Source: Hellea sp. (lineage in GTDB: Bacteria; Pseudomonadota; Alphaproteobacteria; Caulobacterales; Maricaulaceae). Taken from it: DNA of 47,774 nucleotides. The notes under the pieces are model-generated. The model ran no database searches, was not told where the DNA came from, and saw nothing but the letters and a program-made list of their open reading frames with translations. The DNA is taken from assembly GCA_020628495.1 (NCBI GenBank), contig JAHDFA010000005.1, positions 1 through 47,774 of the forward strand. Reading direction: 5' to 3'. How positions within the stretch are numbered: the first letter of the stretch is position 1; each line of letters opens with the position of its first letter. The position numbers and the translations under genes are program-made. Below are positions 9,624 to 19,594 of this stretch, piece by piece.

Positions 9624-11289
9624 ATCGTTCGGTCCACGGTGCGAAAACAACATCTATTGATCGGTGTAACCTGACCCATTTCGCGGCCTCGCTTGTGATA
9701 GAGTTGCACCTTTCCGGCTCAGAAAGTAAAAGTTCGATTGCGTCTTGCCAGGCTTCGGGAGTTGCCGACGACACGATAAATCCTCGACTTTGTTTCGGCC
9801 CAGCCAATTCTCGATGAGGTCTAATATCGGAAAACAGACAGGGCGTCCCTTTCAGCATAGGTTCCAGCGGCTTGAGGGGGGGTACATACTGAAATGTTTT
9901 ATGTCCACTTCGTGGATACGCCATAAGGCTGGCCGCTGAGATTAGGGTGTTAACGTGTTCACGCGACACGTGGCCCATAAACGATACATGTTCCAGCATC
10001 TGTTTTTGTGCTGCTTGTGTTTTTAAGGCTGCGAGAGCCGAGCCCTGACCTGCAATGATGAGATGCCAGGATTTTCCTGTATTGCTATTGTAGGAGAGCG
10101 CGAGCGCATCAATTAAGATGTCGAGTTGCTCATATTGCGTGACTGATCCGGCATACCCAATAACGTCAGTTTCAGGGTCTAAACCCAAAAAATCGCGAAG
10201 CGAATTGTGTGATTCCGGCATTGAATTACCAGTAATATCTATTCCGTTCGGTACGACGCGAATTCGCTTTGGTGAAACACCGTTTTCAATGGCTAGCGAC
10301 TTTAGCCCCTCCGATATAACGAACACTTGGTCAGCGGCGCGCATCAATGCAAACTCCGCACGGTGTTGGATTTCATATGCGGACGTTGCTGCGAAGGCCG
10401 GATCAACTGCGCTTCTTGTGAGATACCAGAGTCCGCGGACGTCATATAGGAATGGGAGGCCAAGCTGCCGTGCCGCTTGAAAAGCGCAATAGCCGGATAA
10501 CCAGTTTGATCCGCTCGCAATAGAGCGCGCGCCCGCCGCCCGAGCCCGAGACGCCAATGCTTCAATTGCGGTCTTCACCAAATGAATGATATCAGCATTT
10601 TTGCCTAAAGCTGCGTAGATTGTCTCTGCATCTTTCAAAAGGCGTTCATTATTCTGAAAATCCAGATTTAGCCCAAGATAAGCGACCTGGACCTCAACTC
10701 CATTCCGTCTGAGCGAGTCCAATATGTGATGTGTTCTGATGCCGTAGCCGCTGGGCGTGCGAGATTTCGCCATACCGCTCACATACAGAAGGGGTTGTGC
10801 GAAAGGGGGACTGAGCCCTGGAGGAGCGAATTTTTCCATCCTGTCAGTTATGGCGATTAAATCTTTGCGCCTTTGGGTGAGCAATGCGTCGCTATCTGGG
10901 GGCAAAGGCCATTGCACTAACGGGTCATTTTGAAGGCCAATATCCCAATCCATATATGGCGCCAGCCGAGTCTGTTGACGACGATAATGAAGCGCTAGAG
11001 CAGAGAAGTGAAACGGTAATGTAAGGCGGTTAATGAGTGAAGATTGCGCTTTTAAAATTCGCGCTCCAATTTGATATCTATAAGATGTTCTTTGTTCGTC
11101 CGTCAGCTCATTCAATGTGGACGAAGATTCGAATACGGACAAACCGTGCGGATACAGCACGGTTTGTCCAAGCAGTTTAATTTTTTGAATTTTGTCGGCG
11201 CTTTGCCATCTTTGAAAAAATGTCTCGCCAATTTGCATGGCCATCAATTGATTCTGACGAGCCCAAGGGCGTGATGCATTGAGTGCCAT
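9607..11289 (-). CDS. Glycosyltransferase (GT4-like)
   Basis: RIRVVPNGIDI, VIGYAGSVTQYEQLDILIDAL, HVSFMGHVSREHVNTLISAASLMAYPR, PLKPLEPMLKGTPCLFSD motifs. Confidence 0.85.
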   Translation of the reverse strand: MALNASRPWARQNQLMAMQIGETFFQRWQSADKIQKIKLLGQTVLYPHGLSVFESSSTLNELTDEQRTSYRYQIGARILKAQSSLINRLTLPFHFSALALHYRRQQTRLAPYMDWDIGLQNDPLVQWPLPPDSDALLTQRRKDLIAITDRMEKFAPPGLSPPFAQPLLYVSGMAKSRTPSGYGIRTHHILDSLRRNGVEVQVAYLGLNLDFQNNERLLKDAETIYAALGKNADIIHLVKTAIEALASRARAAGARSIASGSNWLSGYCAFQAARQLGLPFLYDVRGLWYLTRSAVDPAFAATSAYEIQHRAEFALMRAADQVFVISEGLKSLAIENGVSPKRIRVVPNGIDITGNSMPESHNSLRDFLGLDPETDVIGYAGSVTQYEQLDILIDALALSYNSNTGKSWHLIIAGQGSALAALKTQAAQKQMLEHVSFMGHVSREHVNTLISAASLMAYPRSGHKTFQYVPPLKPLEPMLKGTPCLFSDIRPHRELAGPKQSRGFIVSSATPEAWQDAIELLLSEPERCNSITSEAAKWVRLHRSIDVVFAPWTERFKSSR

Positions 11290-11377
11290 ACATATGTGCT
11301 AACCCGAAATCAATTTGCGGTAAAGCATCGGCTGCACGGGTGGGGATTTTTCAGAAACTGCGTCGTTACTACCTTAT

Positions 11378-12313
11378 TCAGCACAGAAAAGTGTAGCTGT
11401 AATTATGATCCGCCGAAGCCCGATTCTCTATTGTCAACGCGCCTTGGCTCACAGATATATTTGATCGGAAGCCCGGACCCGTTGTTCCGGTGAGAGGTGT
11501 GGTTCCTTGGTTTGTTACATTTGCTGTGGCGGCGAGGGTTAGAAGTTGGGGGGAGTTGCCGCTATCATATGCCATGATAGCGCTGTGACTGACCCGAGCG
11601 TAATTTGGATCTGTAATTGTGAAAAGTACTATCCCGCCGCCTGAAGGTGTTGGGATCTGTGCGGTTTGGTCATCCGGAATAAAGATTGTTCCGGACTGCA
11701 GGCTCTGGCATCTTATTTGTCCCGACGCAGAATTTACGCTTACAGCGTCAAGCCAAGCTGCTCCATCGAGGCTCGTCTTTATAGTCAGATCATTATTTCC
11801 GGCGAGACCAATCTCGGCATGACCCGTAAAGTTTTCCTGAAAGATAAGGCTGGCCGTTTCATTGGGCCCGGCCTTATTGACTTTAACGGAATGGCCTGTG
11901 CCATCATGCGTAAAAAGACTGGCATCACTTGCAACGGCGAGCCGATTTCCCGTGTCGGCCTGAGTATTTATGCCGAGAGGAGACGTCCCATCCCAACTTT
12001 CAGTCGGGGTCCAACCCGCTTCAGTAAAAGCAAGCAAGCGACTCTGATTTTTATCCCAGCATAACCACCCAATTTCAGGGGTGTGATAAGTCCATTGACC
12101 GTTTAGGAAAATTGCGATGTCCCTCTCATGACTCCCTTGGGTTAGCAAAATGCGCTCGCCGTCGTCCGCTGTCGTCGGAAGGCTATTTACCTGCCTTTCT
12201 ATGGATAAATGAAGGATTTGATCCAATGTATTTAAGGCTTCATTATGCGTAATATGCCGGAGGGCTTGTCCGGGCGCGATAAAAGGCAGTTTTAAGAAAA
12301 ATGATTTTAGCAT
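11378..12313 (-). CDS. DUF2793-like protein (phage tail / GTA-associated family)
   Basis: LPFIAPGQALRHITHNEALNTLDQILHLSI, GWLCWDKNQSRLLAFTEAGW and FTGHAEIGLAGNNDLTIKTSLDGAAW resemble the DUF2793 pattern. Internal ATG at 12313 preferred. Confidence 0.65.
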   Translation of the reverse strand: MLKSFFLKLPFIAPGQALRHITHNEALNTLDQILHLSIERQVNSLPTTADDGERILLTQGSHERDIAIFLNGQWTYHTPEIGWLCWDKNQSRLLAFTEAGWTPTESWDGTSPLGINTQADTGNRLAVASDASLFTHDGTGHSVKVNKAGPNETASLIFQENFTGHAEIGLAGNNDLTIKTSLDGAAWLDAVSVNSASGQIRCQSLQSGTIFIPDDQTAQIPTPSGGGIVLFTITDPNYARVSHSAIMAYDSGNSPQLLTLAATANVTNQGTTPLTGTTGPGFRSNISVSQGALTIENRASADHNYSYTFLC

Positions 12314-12500
12314 GTGTATCTCCGATAATAATTGGAGACACAGATTGTGTGGTTTATTTGAAACGTGGATGGAATAGAGAGATAAAATCTCGGATGCGAC
12401 TAATCCCTTTAGATTATGGGATACTCTCGTCGTTTTAATAACTGGCGCATTCATAGCAAACAGGGATGCATTTTGTCGCATAATGTAGTTAAGGACAGAC

Positions 12501-13544
12501 ATGTCCAATTCCGACAAGCCAACGACTTACCTTTACAGTTTGGATCTCTTGCGTGGCCTCTTTGCATTTGCAGTCATGTGCTATCACGTCCTTCGATATG
12601 AAAAGGTGGTGAGTCTATCGGTGCTTGGTTATTATTGCGTCTATGGTTTCTTTGTCATCAGCGGTATTGCGCTATATCTGACATATGTAGATCGACTCGC
12701 ATCTATTCGAGACGTGCGGACTTTTCTACTGCGCCGCATTTTCAGGATAGCGCCCCTCTACTGGTTAACGTGCATTGGTGTTATCATTATTCTAGGAGTG
12801 CCCAAGGACTTTGCGGTGAGAGGACCGCTGAACTTTTCGCTCATGTTTGGATTCTTTGATCCCGGCAAAGCGTCGATCGTCACCGGAGGGTGGTCTATCG
12901 GAATTGAGTTCGTATTTTACATTCTGTTTCCCTTTATATTATGGGCAGGATCAAAGCGCCCAGCCGTCATGGGAGCTATGGCTTTCTTTTCAATTATTCT
13001 CTCAATCTGGTTCACCAATAAAGTGATTCCGGATGATGTGCTCAATATGACGCGCGATATCTGGGCGGCTTATACGCAACCCATAGCTTTCATTGGCTAT
13101 TTCTTGATGGGATGTTTTTTTGCGCAGATCTTTCAGCGTTATGGTAAAAAATGGCAGAGTTGGAAGCTGGGCGTCCTCATTATTACCTTCTCAATACTCC
13201 CTTTCCTCTTTCTGCGAACAGAGGGTCCTGTTCAACTCTTGCATGGGATGGTTGGTCTCACCTTGATGATTAGCACGCTAACCGTAGTCATTGGGTTCGC
13301 GTTATTACCACGCTTTGATGACAAGTTGAGAGCCGTATCAATTGAAGCCGGGAAATTGAGTTACAGCGTATATTTGCTGCATCCATTAGTTTATCGCAGC
13401 TTACAGAAAATAGACGGGCTGGGGAGCGTCCCGCGGATAGGCTTGACCTTTTTTCTGACACTTATTTTTTCGGCAATCATTTATCGTATCGTGGAAAATC
13501 CAGTGAGAAGATTGGGCAAGCGACTGACAGCCACTCACCCGTGA
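12501..13544 (+). CDS. Acyltransferase 3 family membrane protein (OafA-like)
   Basis: LYSLDLLRGLFAFAVMCYHV, RRIFRIAPLYWL, WSIGIEFVFYILFP; multiple TM helices. Confidence 0.9.
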   Translation: MSNSDKPTTYLYSLDLLRGLFAFAVMCYHVLRYEKVVSLSVLGYYCVYGFFVISGIALYLTYVDRLASIRDVRTFLLRRIFRIAPLYWLTCIGVIIILGVPKDFAVRGPLNFSLMFGFFDPGKASIVTGGWSIGIEFVFYILFPFILWAGSKRPAVMGAMAFFSIILSIWFTNKVIPDDVLNMTRDIWAAYTQPIAFIGYFLMGCFFAQIFQRYGKKWQSWKLGVLIITFSILPFLFLRTEGPVQLLHGMVGLTLMISTLTVVIGFALLPRFDDKLRAVSIEAGKLSYSVYLLHPLVYRSLQKIDGLGSVPRIGLTFFLTLIFSAIIYRIVENPVRRLGKRLTATHP

Positions 13545-13546
13545 TA

Positions 13547-14950
13547 CTAAAACTGGAAGTAAATAAACGAGCTGATTGTCAGTGGCAAAATTTGTAGTAC
13601 GAGTGCAAAAATGGCGCCGAGACCCAGCCAATATATCCAAGGCCGTGTTACAAAATTAACCGACTTTTTATGCAGGGGCGCAACGATCAGACAATCGACA
13701 AGTAGGGGCAAGAAAATCAGAGCGTAGGGCACCAAAATCATCTTGCCATCGCCTGTTGAAAGCGGTGAGAGGAACCCGGAAAAGACAGAGAAGACATCCT
13801 CTTTACTTGCAGCCCGGAAAGGCACCCAAGCGAGAAGTGCCACGAGTTGCGTTAAGAACCATCCGCCTGCCAGCATAACAATCGGTGCGACCGTTCTGTT
13901 CTTGAGCAAAAACCGCAATCCATGGTTCAAAATTAAGGCGCCGCCATGAATGAAACCCCAGAGGATAAAAGCAAAGCTCGCCCCGTGCCACAATCCACCT
14001 AAAACCATAGTCGCCATTAAATTTCGATAGCGTTTGATCTGCCCAAAACGGTTGCCGCCCAGCAATGCGATGTAAAGATAATCGCGGAGCCAACCGGATA
14101 ATGAAATGTGCCAAGTTCTCCAAAAATTGATGATAGAGGTTGCTGTGTAAGGAAAGCGGAAATTTTCAGGCAGTTTGAAACCCAATAAGCGTGAAACGCC
14201 GATGGCCATGAGTGAATATCCCGCAAAATCAAAATAGATTTGTCCGTAAAAACCCAAGGTTCCCATGACTTTCACATGCGAGGCAAAGCTGTCTGGCGCA
14301 GCGTAAACTTGGTCAACGAAAGGGGCGAGGCTGTCTGCAAAAATGGCCTTATAGATGAAGCCCATAACAAATGCGCGTGTGCCTTCAATCAGATCAGAGC
14401 GTTTCAGAATTTTATCTTCCAAAAGTTGCGGCATAAAATCTGTCGCCCGGACAATCGGACCCGCGACAAGTTGCGGAAAGAAAGCGATATATAAACCGAC
14501 CCGCAAGATACTTTTTTCCAATGGTATCGTCTTTTTCGCGGCATCGACCATATAGGAAATTGCTTGGAAGGTGAAAAAAGAGACGCCGACGGGTAGGATA
14601 ATTTTCAAGGTTGGGGCCGATAAAGTTAGGCCGAAGATGCCCATTGCATCTTGAAAGGTTTCGACAAAAAATCCGAAATATTTAAAGACAGCTAAAACGC
14701 CTAATGCCGACAAAATACCTGCTGGCATAATGAATTTATTCGTTGGATATCGATGTTTCAAAAGCGGGATGGCCCAAGACAGCAAGATGACGAAACTTAT
14801 TAGAATGAGAAAACGCCAGTCCCACCATCCGTAAAAAACAAAGGACATTCCTAATAAGAATACATGCCGCAATGTACGGCCGCGCATTGTCCAATAGATG
14901 GCGAAGCAGATAGCTAAAAAAGCAAAAAATACGGGTTCCGTAAAAATCAT
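13547..14950 (-). CDS. MBOAT-family O-acyltransferase (AlgI-like)
   Basis: VSFFTFQAISYMVD, FPQLVAGPIVR, FWRTWHISLSGWLRDYLYI, GGLWHGASFAFILWG. Confidence 0.95.
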   Translation of the reverse strand: MIFTEPVFFAFLAICFAIYWTMRGRTLRHVFLLGMSFVFYGWWDWRFLILISFVILLSWAIPLLKHRYPTNKFIMPAGILSALGVLAVFKYFGFFVETFQDAMGIFGLTLSAPTLKIILPVGVSFFTFQAISYMVDAAKKTIPLEKSILRVGLYIAFFPQLVAGPIVRATDFMPQLLEDKILKRSDLIEGTRAFVMGFIYKAIFADSLAPFVDQVYAAPDSFASHVKVMGTLGFYGQIYFDFAGYSLMAIGVSRLLGFKLPENFRFPYTATSIINFWRTWHISLSGWLRDYLYIALLGGNRFGQIKRYRNLMATMVLGGLWHGASFAFILWGFIHGGALILNHGLRFLLKNRTVAPIVMLAGGWFLTQLVALLAWVPFRAASKEDVFSVFSGFLSPLSTGDGKMILVPYALIFLPLLVDCLIVAPLHKKSVNFVTRPWIYWLGLGAIFALVLQILPLTISSFIYFQF

Positions 14951-16146
14951 TTTACAAGACCTGCTTGGGATATAATTTTACCTGAAAGCCAAGTGGTGTA
15001 ACTGTCGGCTCCTTTTTTGGACAGGTGATTGGGATCTGTCCAGTAACTATCGTCATCAAAGCTCTTGAGTAAATCGGCATAGTCTTGGTCGATGAACAGG
15101 CATGCGGCTTTCGGGTCGCGGCAATAAGAGTTAAAATATCGCAAGTCACGCGTGTTTGTCGTGATAGGAAGATATGCCAATTCAATGTCGACGAGTTGTT
15201 CTTTCAAAGTGTCGACTTTGGGAGAGACACCGGATTGGCTCCAACTCCAGCGTTTTTTCGCACGGCTCGATGGCGCTCCGGTTGCAGCGTTCGGTCCCAG
15301 AATATGGTTCTCAACAAATTTATTGGCTTTATCAAGTGTGGCCGGGGTCACGGGTTTTCTGTTTTTCGAAATCGGATTATATCCAGGATAAGGTTTTAGA
15401 TCCTTCGTCAGGACGGGCTCACGCAGACGCCCCAGCCCGAGCATATTAATCGCTGTTGCTTTTTTCAGTACCTTTGCGGCTTCTTTTTGCGGTTCAGTCA
15501 GGGACTCTTCGCTAACAAGGTCCATGGCTTTTAGTTGTCGCCACGAGCTCAGAGGTTCCGCATAGCCCACCACGCGATCATTAATATCACGAACTTGATT
15601 AAGTGGGTAAGTATCATAACCGCTATGTGCCTCACGCAAAAAAACAATGCGGCGTTTTCCAACCTCTTTTTCGGACGCTAGACGTCCTAATAGGCTCTCT
15701 AACAAACGTGCACGTTCAAAATGATTAGCTCCCGGCAGGCTGCTTTGAAAAACAGTGACGTTGAAGCCGCGTCTTTTTAGCAAGGTCTCAAGTGCTTGCC
15801 CGTCAATTGCACGATGCGCGTAACTACCTCCGTCAATGATAATTATATTATTCTCAAGCGTATTGGTCTGCGTGATAAGGCTTTGAGACAAACGTTCTGT
15901 CACGGTGTTTCGGGATAAAAATTCAGATGCAAACAAGGCTGAAATCAGCCCAATAATGATGAAAAAACCGCTCAAAAATAAAGCAAGATTTTTCAGAACG
16001 TCGAGAAAACTTGAAGATGTCTCAAGCGAAGATGCTTTCTCATCAATAGTATTCGGAGCTTGTTCGCTGAGGTCATTGTTCAATGGACGGTAGAAGACAC
16101 CCATAATGGCCAATGCTATGCACCCGATTATAGCAACCCAGACCAT
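14947..16146 (-). CDS. Membrane-anchored SGNH/AlgJ-like protein, partner of the MBOAT protein
   Basis: Two N-terminal TM segments; IIIDGGSYAH Ser-containing motif and C-terminal DPNHLSKKGADSYT (SGNH DxxH-like); 4-nt overlap with the MBOAT gene. Confidence 0.7.
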   Translation of the reverse strand: MVWVAIIGCIALAIMGVFYRPLNNDLSEQAPNTIDEKASSLETSSSFLDVLKNLALFLSGFFIIIGLISALFASEFLSRNTVTERLSQSLITQTNTLENNIIIIDGGSYAHRAIDGQALETLLKRRGFNVTVFQSSLPGANHFERARLLESLLGRLASEKEVGKRRIVFLREAHSGYDTYPLNQVRDINDRVVGYAEPLSSWRQLKAMDLVSEESLTEPQKEAAKVLKKATAINMLGLGRLREPVLTKDLKPYPGYNPISKNRKPVTPATLDKANKFVENHILGPNAATGAPSSRAKKRWSWSQSGVSPKVDTLKEQLVDIELAYLPITTNTRDLRYFNSYCRDPKAACLFIDQDYADLLKSFDDDSYWTDPNHLSKKGADSYTTWLSGKIISQAGLVK

Positions 16147-16252
16147 TTACGCCCTCCGAGCAACTCACGCTGCCATTTCCGATTCAGCGAATGACGATGT
16201 TTTGTCCTTCGCGGTCAAAAGCCGAATCTAAGTTCAGCTCTAAACGCTAAAT

Positions 16253-16852
16253 TTACTTTAGATCCAGCGGTACATAGACATATTCGCCGTCAATCCGCGC
16301 TGTCAAAACAACATTCTTTAAAACCCGTTCACCATTTTGAACGGCGTGAAAAGTTACACGTGTCAAATTTGTATCGTCAATATTATTTGTGACATAATCG
16401 TCGCCAACAGACAGGCTTTTACCAAAACTCGCTTTCGAGCCATTATCGCCTACAAACGCTAAGTTAATTGCGTCTGTCGTCAACGCTACAGATCGAGCAG
16501 AGATGCGGTCTACGGTCTTACCTTTTAAAATGAATGAGGCTTTCCCTTCTTCAGTTGTTACAGTCAGAAGATTCCCGTCTATATACTTCATAACTCCTGA
16601 TTTACCGTTATGGCTGGAGCGAGTCTCTTTCAAGCCTTGTGAGAGAACAGGAAGGTAGTCTTCTCCATCCACGGAATAGACGCCAGCAGATTTGGACGAG
16701 AAAACATCCCATTTACTGGGAGGCGGAACGTCAATTGTGCTTACCGGATTTTGGACAGCTGGTGATTTAATCGTAGCAGGTTTCTCGTTACAGGCTGACA
16801 GAGAAACTGCCACGGCGGCTGCCAAGCAAACAGAGGAAATTTTTAAAAACAT
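16253..16852 (-). CDS. Putative lipoprotein of unknown function
   Basis: MFLKISSVCLAAAVAVSLSACNEKP signal with LSAC lipobox; start at 16852 rather than 16945. Confidence 0.7.
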   Translation of the reverse strand: MFLKISSVCLAAAVAVSLSACNEKPATIKSPAVQNPVSTIDVPPPSKWDVFSSKSAGVYSVDGEDYLPVLSQGLKETRSSHNGKSGVMKYIDGNLLTVTTEEGKASFILKGKTVDRISARSVALTTDAINLAFVGDNGSKASFGKSLSVGDDYVTNNIDDTNLTRVTFHAVQNGERVLKNVVLTARIDGEYVYVPLDLK

Positions 16853-16964
16853 TTTAATGTCCTGAGAGCGGAAATGGGAAGATTTCATATCGACGTTCCT
16901 ATATTGTATAAGCGAAGGGCAAGCAAGCGTGATAAACTGTTGCAAAAAAGGTGTTTTTTAATTG

Positions 16965-18407
16965 ATGTCCGAAGAAACTCTGAGGCGAATATGGGAAAAT
17001 AATGCCAAGCCTCTTTTGGTAGCTTCGGGACAGAGTGTTTTGTCGACACCTGTTTACGACGGTATTTTTTTGTGGCCTGTATTGAAATCAGCCCTCATCA
17101 TGACTCTGTTAAATCAATATCAAACGGCGCCATTGGGGCATCCTCTGACCAAATCTCCACGCTTCTTGGACAAAGTAAAATCAAAAATTGAAACGAAAAT
17201 CTTGCGAACCAGTCGGCCTACAGCTTCGAAGCAAGCCGAATTCACGTTCAAAATGGACGGGCCTGATGTCTTGTGTCTTGGGAATATTGGACCGACGTTG
17301 AAGCGGGCGGGCGGGCTCTATAACCCCCATTTCGACCCGCTCAGATTTGAGTTGGCCAACTGTGGCATGTCAAGTTTTGCCTTATATTATGATACTGATT
17401 TGGAGGGGCTTGCTTTTGAGCAAAACTCTGCAAGCATTAAATCCTATACAGATATGGCCATCAATCATGCGTCCCTGAAAGCTCAGGCGATGGAGGATTT
17501 GTGGGACATATTTGAAACGGCTTTGCAATCAGCAAATATTCGCGAGCTTAACCTTAATCTTTCTCCGGAATTTTTCGTCCATCGCGTCGCTGTCATCCTT
17601 GAGTGCCGGAAATTTTTCAGAACTTTATTTACGGCTTATCCGGAAATTCGAACCCTGCTGATGACCAATTATTACAACCCCGTTGGGTGGGGCGCACTTT
17701 ATGCGGCACATGATCATGACATTCGCAGGATTGATATCCAGCACGGCGCGCAGGGTCGTTTTCATCATGCGTATTCGGGATTCGAGTTGAGCCAAGTGGC
17801 GTCGAGACCGGACGGTTTTCTATGTTGGGATAAGCGCTCTGCGGAAAATTTAGACGAACAATTGGGAGTGGGGCATACAAGAATTATTGGACTAAGCTCT
17901 GTCCGATCTGTTTCTGGGTCTGTTAAGACGGCCCGAAGGCTTCACGGTTCAAAGAGGATTTGTATTTTCCTACAATATACCGAATCCAGATCATGGTTGC
18001 AGGCTTTGCGAGCTGAGCTACCGAATGACGTGCATATCGGTGTTCGGAGGCACCCCGGGGCATTAAAAAAGGGTTTTATTTTCGACTTACCGGAAGGCTG
18101 TGAGAGCTGCGACGAAACTGATATGGCAAGGCTTTTGCTGAATTTGGATCTAGCTGTGACAGGCTATTCAACTTCAGCTCTTGAGGCAGAGGAATTTGGC
18201 GTGCCCGTTATCGCCTATTCCGTTTTAGCTCCGGCTTTCTTAGACGCCGGTCGAACCGTGACCCCTATAACCCATTCTTCTCCCGAACCTGAAATACTCG
18301 CAGCGCAGATTCTAACTGAGCTTGAGAAAAATTCACGAAATATTCCCAAACTGCCGGAAGTTCCGAATTTACAGCCAATTGCAAAATGGGTCCTGACAGG
18401 CCGTTAA
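16965..18407 (+). CDS. Capsule polysaccharide biosynthesis-like protein, putative GT-B transferase (paralogue of 27797..29413)
   Basis: DIQHGAQGRFHHAYSGF, GVRRHPGALKKG, VTGYSTSALEAEEFGVPVIAYS; start region FLWPVLKS. Confidence 0.6.
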   Translation: MSEETLRRIWENNAKPLLVASGQSVLSTPVYDGIFLWPVLKSALIMTLLNQYQTAPLGHPLTKSPRFLDKVKSKIETKILRTSRPTASKQAEFTFKMDGPDVLCLGNIGPTLKRAGGLYNPHFDPLRFELANCGMSSFALYYDTDLEGLAFEQNSASIKSYTDMAINHASLKAQAMEDLWDIFETALQSANIRELNLNLSPEFFVHRVAVILECRKFFRTLFTAYPEIRTLLMTNYYNPVGWGALYAAHDHDIRRIDIQHGAQGRFHHAYSGFELSQVASRPDGFLCWDKRSAENLDEQLGVGHTRIIGLSSVRSVSGSVKTARRLHGSKRICIFLQYTESRSWLQALRAELPNDVHIGVRRHPGALKKGFIFDLPEGCESCDETDMARLLLNLDLAVTGYSTSALEAEEFGVPVIAYSVLAPAFLDAGRTVTPITHSSPEPEILAAQILTELEKNSRNIPKLPEVPNLQPIAKWVLTGR

Positions 18408-19558
18408 GCCTCGTCAAAAAATGATAATGTCGCATCGATCACTGTTTGCTGCTCGTGATCTGTGAGTTGCGTTGAGCAGGGAAGGGGTAAAATTTGTTCC
18501 CAAACTTGGTCAGCGATTCCGGTAAGTGTTTTGGGAGCGTCAAGATAGGGGGTCTGCCAATGCATGGGTTTCCAAAATGGCCGGGCATCCACGCCGCTCT
18601 CCCGCAGATGCTCGCGTAAGGCACTGACAGTTTCTGCCGAATGGGCCGGAAGGAAAATTCCGGAGAACCAATGATTACTTTCGCCCCAAGATTCGCTTCT
18701 GAACCCTTCCGCGCCGTCAATTTTTTTCCAAGCCTGAGTGTATCTATCCGCAATTCTTTTTTTAGCTGTCAAAAATTGCTCTAAAATTTCCATTTGCCCG
18801 ACGCCAATGGCAGCTTGGACATTTGTCATACGATAGTTGAAGCCAATAATGTCATGGTCATAACCGCTGCCGACCCGCGCGGTCGTGGTTAAATGACGAA
18901 CATATTTCATAAGGGCATCATCTTGGCCTAAAATAACGCCGCCGCCGCCAGTTGTGATGATTTTATTCCCGTTAAAGGACATAACATTCAGAGTCGCACC
19001 CATCTGCCCGACTTCTTTGTTCTTGTATCGCGTTCCAAGGGCCGCAGCCGCATCTGCGACGACGGGCAAATTCCACATTTTAGCGACCGACGTAATACGG
19101 TCCATATCAGGTGGATGACCCATGGTATGTACAGGCATAATGGCTGCAACGCGCCGTCCGGATTCCGTGTGGATACACTGGCCATCCGCATCTTTATGGC
19201 ACTGCGTATTCAGAGCGTTTTCCAATAGATCTGGATCTAAAGTCCAGCTGTTTTCAGTTATATCCATCAACCATGGAACGGCCTTGCAATGCGAAACGGC
19301 ATTCGCGGAGGCAATAAAAGTGAGCGTGGGTATGATTACAAGATCACCTGTATTGACACCTACAGACGTCAGAGCAGCGTGAAGGCCGGTTGTTCCTTGG
19401 GAAACACAGACAGCGTGGTCACTGCCAGTACGTTTCGCTAGTCTGTCCTCCAACTCGGTCACGAATCGTCCTACGGTTGACACGAAATTTTCTTCAACAC
19501 AGGCCTGTAGATACAGCCCTTCATTTCCGTCAAGATTGGGGATAGCGAGAGGGATCAT
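18404..19558 (-). CDS. legC: LegC-family DegT/DnrJ/EryC1/StrS aminotransferase
   Basis: SQGTTGLHAALTSVGV, DAAAALGTRYKNKEVGQMG, SFNGNKIITTGGGG (PLP lysine); adjacent to NDP-sugar dehydratase and neuB. Confidence 0.85.
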   Translation of the reverse strand: MIPLAIPNLDGNEGLYLQACVEENFVSTVGRFVTELEDRLAKRTGSDHAVCVSQGTTGLHAALTSVGVNTGDLVIIPTLTFIASANAVSHCKAVPWLMDITENSWTLDPDLLENALNTQCHKDADGQCIHTESGRRVAAIMPVHTMGHPPDMDRITSVAKMWNLPVVADAAAALGTRYKNKEVGQMGATLNVMSFNGNKIITTGGGGVILGQDDALMKYVRHLTTTARVGSGYDHDIIGFNYRMTNVQAAIGVGQMEILEQFLTAKKRIADRYTQAWKKIDGAEGFRSESWGESNHWFSGIFLPAHSAETVSALREHLRESGVDARPFWKPMHWQTPYLDAPKTLTGIADQVWEQILPLPCSTQLTDHEQQTVIDATLSFFDEA

Positions 19559-19594
19559 ATCATTTACTTCCGCGGACCATTTTCGTTCTGAGAG

